Of a stretch of DNA of 64,000 nucleotides, positions 59,416 to 64,000 are shown piece after piece. The stretch spans positions 18,788,126 to 18,852,125 of the forward strand of contig NC_073692.1 of NCBI RefSeq assembly GCF_029784155.1, given 5' to 3'. This DNA is from Uranotaenia lowii (Eukaryota > Arthropoda > Insecta > Diptera > Culicidae). The notes below the pieces were generated by a model, which worked only from the letters and a program-made list of their open reading frames with translations, ran no database searches and was not told where the DNA came from. Position 1 is the first letter of the stretch, and each line of letters begins with the position of its first letter. The position numbers and the translations under genes were made by a program.

Positions 59416-61107
59416 GGTTAAACGGAGCGGCAGAAGTTCTTTGGAGCGAAAAAACTAGCAAAATTTATCTTCCGGAGCTCATTTGACGGAACCGAAAGTT
59501 GCAAACGCCACGACTGCTATGACCCTTTAGAAACTTTGTAAAGTGCTCTGAATAAAAATCTAAAAATTCCATACAAAATTGATTGATTTCTGTTAAAATA
59601 AAACCGTAAAATGTTTTAATCAAACGTCTTAAATTAGATTCATTTATTTCGTTGATGTAGGTACTCTGCAAGTCGCAATTTTATCAAGTTTTTCATCAAA
59701 TTGAATTAATTAGCTTAATAATTTGGACAATATTCAGTCATTTATCCAGTTAAGTTAAATATGTTCTACCCACAAAAAATCATCTTAACTTCATCAGTCG
59801 TTCCCGAAACAAAGAATCATTACTCATCGGACGTAGTACCAGTTAGGTATTTGCAGCAGAAAGTATTGATTCCATCAAGCACGAGTTCAGTTCATTAAGA
59901 AGCAAAATTCCAAACTGTTGCACAATATTTGCCCGAGCGACCGACCGCATACAGACGTTTGGTGGAAAATTAAACATCGAACCTTGATCTGCAACAGTGT
60001 TAGTGATGGAACGGTGCGATGTTTAATCATAATTTTCCCGTTTTCAGAGGGCGTGGCCAATGTGGTGCGCTGCCGAAAAAGATACATATAGGACCTATGC
60101 AGCCCTCTCGCTTCCTCTTGTTGCTGCGATAAATTGATACCTTGTTTCCATGTTTTTTTTGCTGACTTTGACGAGTCCATCTCTTTCTTGGTCACTTTGA
60201 TTTGTGTTTTACTCTCTTTTCTCGAATGGAGGGAGAAAAGTTGATAATGGCAGCTTTTCAAGTTCTTAAAAAAAGATCTAGCACAGATGCCACACAGCTT
60301 ATTGAAAGAAAGTAGGGAAAAGGGAAATCTTGTCGTCATTCTGTGGTTTTTTTTTGCTGAAAATGTCAATGCAATAGAGTTGGTTTATTTACCTCCAGGC
60401 TGGGAAGGAAAAGTCCATCCAATGTGCGAATGAGTAGAGCAATACCGTCGTCAGTGTGAGCATATGTTAGGTTGGGAAAGAGAAAAAGTGGATCATGTGC
60501 AAATATAACGTTGATCTTTTCTAGGCTAGTTTTGCTCGTTACCAGCTTATAGTAGGTATGTATGTATGTGGGAAGATGTGTGGTGTTACCAGCAAGTTTT
60601 TGTATTGAATGATAGAGTGTTTCTAGAACTGAATAAAATTCCAGTACCAAAGAAGTTTAAACTATGTAAAAACATACTAAATAAGATACCATCGAGACAA
60701 TTTATTGGGGTTTACAAAAACGATGTAATTTCAATTAAAATTATGATTTTTAGAGTACATATACAACTTAATAGAATGGATAAAACAGCTTAAAAGCTTA
60801 AAAAAAGCTTAAAAACCAAAAAATTAAAAATTGTTGTGTTAAGGTTAGTTTAAATTTTTGGCATGTAAGCCGTTTCAGAGATCTTAGCTTCCAACAAATC
60901 GAATCTGTTTCTTGAATCTTGAATACTCAATGGAAAATAAAAGATCTTTAATCTTCAAAGCAAAAATGCACACTACTGTTCAACACTGACCCAGCTAGGT
61001 CAATGTGATTTTCTAACTGTAAAAACAAAATCATAGAGTTGTAGACTCAAGATGGGTTATGTGAACGTTCTCCGACATAACGTGACTTTTCAAAGGGAAA
61101 AAATTTA

Positions 61108-61149
61108 GACAAAATAATCACAAGGCAGACGCCTTGTGATTATTTTGTC
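61108..61149. repeat. Perfect 19-bp stem hairpin with AGAC loop
   Basis: GACAAAATAATCACAAGGC at 61,108-61,126 pairs perfectly with 61,131-61,149 across a 4-nt loop. Confidence 0.9.
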
Positions 61150-61503
61150 CAAAATGGCATGCCGATGACCCCCAGCACCCATATTCAATGAAAGTGACTG
61201 TAGTAAAATACTCCCAAAAGCCTTGATGTATCTAGATTTCAGGGCTTTTTAAAAAGCACTTGTAGTAAAAGGGTAAAAGGGCAAGAACCTTCAAGGAAAC
61301 ACAAACTCTCAGGAATAAGGCGGAAGATTTAAAACAGCCCTGAGAGGACACCAGCTATAGTGTAATTTCGAATTTCGAAAAAATATGTACTGTGTGGTCA
61401 ATTCTGTAAAGGATTTTTTTTGAAAATTTTGGAATTGAACTGAATGGTAGTATATAAGCCCCGAGCGGATAGCGAATAAGTGAGTTTATACTGTTCAGTG
61501 ATA

Positions 61504-62294
61504 CCACAGAGAACAGACGTACAAGCTCAAACAAAAAATCTTCAAAAAAGTGTTTAAATTTCAAATACTGTCATCCAAAAAAATACGTTTAAAATTGACC
61601 TGAAATATTGCCATCTATTGCGCCGTTCAAAAGTTACAGATCAAATTTTCAAATTTGGATTTTCAAAAAGGCATAATCGTATAGGAATTAATTGTTAAAC
61701 TAATGCCGCTATAAAATAGACGGGTTCAGTTTATTGCTAGATAAATGCAATAAGAGTTACTTTTGACTGGACAGAATTTCACTTCTTTTAATTTTGCACT
61801 TCTAATGCAGGCAAAATAACTAACAGTTTTGGAATAAGTTTTTGCACTTCTTGAACGGTTATCGTTAGAGGACGAATCGGCTATATCCAGTCAATTAAGA
61901 ACATTCTTGACGATTAGCCTTACCCATCAGAACTGGTTCAAGACATCTCAGAGCGGATTACTTTCAAGCAAGTTTTTAGCATCCCATTGTCCAAAATTCA
62001 GTACTTCTAGCTTGAACAAAATAGCTAATAACTTTTAAGATATTTTTCCATTATGCAACGTGACGAAAGTGTTACGCAACTTTAACAGCTATTTTCTTGA
62101 AACATGCCAAACAGTTCACACGACCTGTTCAAAATTTACCAAAATTTTTTTTTGATTCTCAGTTTGGTTTTGACAGTTCTCTGAGGTGTGCTTGGAGACA
62201 TCTGGTGGCCCAGCCAAAAAACAAAAAATGGTCCAAAACGGTCGTTGGAAATTTTACACAAGTTTCGGCTAGCTTGTACGTCTGTTCTCTGTGG
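61504..62294. repeat. Perfect 24-bp inverted repeat pair, possible TIR element
   Basis: CCACAGAGAACAGACGTACA (continuing AGCT) at 61,504-61,527 is the exact inverse of 62,271-62,294. GTGAT occurs just outside each end. The 0.8-kb interior has no recognised coding sequence. A small non-autonomous DNA element is the simplest reading. Confidence 0.55.
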
Positions 62295-62984
62295 TGATCC
62301 GAATATTCGACCTAATGTTTGGTTAAATATTTAAGAAAATAACAAAAGCGTTTTTTTTTATTTTATCCTTTTTCCTTTATTTGAATGCTCCTCGGCGTTT
62401 TTGTGTCGGTTATTTTCAAACAGCATTGAAAACTTGTTTTGACGAATTGTTGATGAACTTGATGATGGTGGAGCAGTAAAATTGTCGTATTTTAATTCGA
62501 ACAATAAAACTGAACAGGTTTGAAGACGTTATTTCCAATGTTACGAAAGTTATCACTCATCAATGTTTCGATATTACTTTTTAAAATTGTTTATGAAGTG
62601 TTAAACCACGGTTAGTTTATCAAACATAACTAACCGTGATCTGCGTGTTCTTTTAGTAAGAACTGTTAAAAATTATGAAAATTGTTGAAAACTCAGTTAC
62701 AATGCAGGTTTCTTAACTTTCTCACCTCTGATCAGCACAGCAATGTAGCATTCGTGTACTTTCGAGAGAAAAGTGCCTGCAGTATCCGATTGCGCATTTA
62801 GTGCAAGATTTAATGTCTTTGGTTAGATATGCACACACTCCATTTAATTGCAATGGCCTACCTTAGTAAATTCAGAGCAAGCTCTTAGAATCACTCAAAA
62901 ACAATCTGCTATTGTGCAAAGAACTTCCTAAACTCCAAACCGTTTTGAAAAACCATTGATATTTTCGGTACTATTATGTCTGTT

Positions 62985-63240
62985 CAATGAAGTCTAGTCG
63001 AAACGGGTCGAAACAAGTAGAAATGGATTGACAGTTGATCATTTTTCTCTTTCCAATTGACTTCGACCGATTTCTACCAGGTCGAAACGAATCCTACTGC
63101 CGAGCTGGATTGGTTTCGACTAGTTTCAACTTGCTCCATTGAACAACGACCTGACTAGTTTTGACCAAAACATTGGCTCGTTGAACACCTACCAGTTGAC
63201 AGAAACCAGTTGAAACCTATTTTTACCAACCGTTGAACGA
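62985..63240. repeat. Degenerate GTCGAAAC/GTTGAAC-rich stretch
   Basis: Related words in both orientations (TCGAAACGGGTCGAAACAAG, GGTCGAAACGAATC, GTTTCGACTAGTTTCAAC, AGTTGAAACC) recur every 10-30 bp. The order suggests an old inverted duplication of a small unit. Confidence 0.5.
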
Positions 63241-64000
63241 AGCTATTGTTTACGTTCTACTGTCTCCCGCCTATTCGATAAATCTCACTCCTCACGCCTA
63301 TAAGGGTATATACGGACGATAGTATTGGGGAACAATTGGCCTCAGTCATAACCTCAAATTTTGATTTGCTGGCGGCCTCACCATTAATGCTAGGCGCGTT
63401 ACTAAAATCAGTATTCGTTTGTTTTAAACTAATTATAATATTTCTGATTTGATTTTTTTTTTAATCTATCAACAGCTTAACGTTTGAATTCATTACGGGG
63501 CATCCCTAAATGGAAGAGGATAAGCCATCTTTTGCTAATGAATTTTCAAGGTGATTTCAAAACATCTGAAATATATTCTCATGTACTGCTTGGAAAATTA
63601 AAAAAGCGTTGTTTCTAACTTCTTAACGAATGCAAAATCATCCACTGTTACAGCAGTAAATTAATGAAAGTCTTGTCTATGCTAACTTTGAAAATAATCG
63701 CCTACATGCTCTGGTTATTTTAAACATATCCACATAATTCTCTAAATCGTTTAAGTGTGCGATACAGTATGTTGTAATTTCGTTCCGATAAATGATGCGT
63801 TTAATTTCACATTCGAATACGGGAAAGTTGCAAATTCTCAGTACTCATGAAAATCAATCAATCAAAAAAAAATATAATCATTTTCGAAATATCAATGCAC
63901 TTGGCGACCCTGATTACCCAAAAAAATCAAAACACGAACATCTATGTATCGCTTTTCCACAGGACGAATTTGTCGATATAAGTACAGGAAAACCGCGTTT

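Larger units (their letters stand above)
59416..64000. other. Upstream region of the dynein gene; no gene recognised
   Basis: The open frames here are short and lack motifs. A TATA-like TATATAAG lies near 61,450 and a TTCAGTG initiator-like word near 61,494, but their spacing (about 44 nt) is longer than usual, so no promoter is called. Two inverted repeats and a GTCGAAAC-rich stretch are listed separately. Confidence 0.4.

Noticed and set aside
61440..61500. TATA box plus initiator as a promoter
   Set aside because: Spacing of about 44 nt is too long and no gene follows.

Overview
This window looks like a stretch of an insect nuclear genome, most likely a mosquito or related dipteran. Genes are split by short GT-AG introns, and the single-copy genes are animal ones: a cohesin loader, Derlin-1, ABHD11-type hydrolases and an axonemal dynein heavy chain. 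The spaces between and inside them are packed with nested transposons (tRNA-derived SINE, hAT and other TIR elements, foldback elements, RNase H-bearing and RTE-like non-LTR retrotransposons). The species call is inference; no database comparison was possible.

Layout. 1-13,865: no recognisable host gene, but a dense transposon landscape. It holds a 938-bp TIR element with an internal 338-bp tandem duplication; a SINE split by a hAT MITE that is itself split by another TIR MITE; a 3.16-kb hAT-like element carrying an 864-bp TA-flanked element; a second copy of the TIR MITE; a perfect 132-bp tandem duplication; a possible decayed histone H3-fold gene; and an RTE-like remnant. 13,866-22,471 (+): Nipped-B (NIPBL/Scc2 cohesin loader), 16 coding exons, clean for about 7.5 kb and then broken by about seven small indels in its last kilobase. 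24,294-26,802 (-): two tandem ABHD11-like hydrolases with identical intron positions. The upstream one has an intact catalytic triad; the downstream one has lost both the nucleophile Ser and the catalytic His. 27,124-33,070: a large, almost perfect palindrome joined to a complete two-ORF non-LTR retrotransposon. 33,241-34,309 (+): Derlin-1 (ER-associated degradation). 34,605-59,415 (-): a complete DNAH5/DNAH8-type outer-arm axonemal dynein heavy chain, 15 coding exons giving 4,606 residues in one unbroken frame. Its last intron (4.6 kb) and second intron (5.6 kb) carry a strand-switching GAGAC/GTCTC array, a truncated retrotransposon, foldback elements, an RTE-like remnant and an unidentified ORF. 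59,416-64,000: AT-rich DNA upstream of the dynein gene with small inverted repeats.

The host genes do not form a functional cluster: chromatin cohesion, a mitochondrial hydrolase pair, ER quality control and ciliary/sperm motility. The most informative signals are the catalytically dead ABHD11 paralog, the palindrome whose loop equals the target-site duplication of the adjacent retrotransposon, the clustered frame breaks at the Nipped-B 3' end, and several transposon insertions whose target-site duplications can be read directly, one with an empty paralogous site in the same window.
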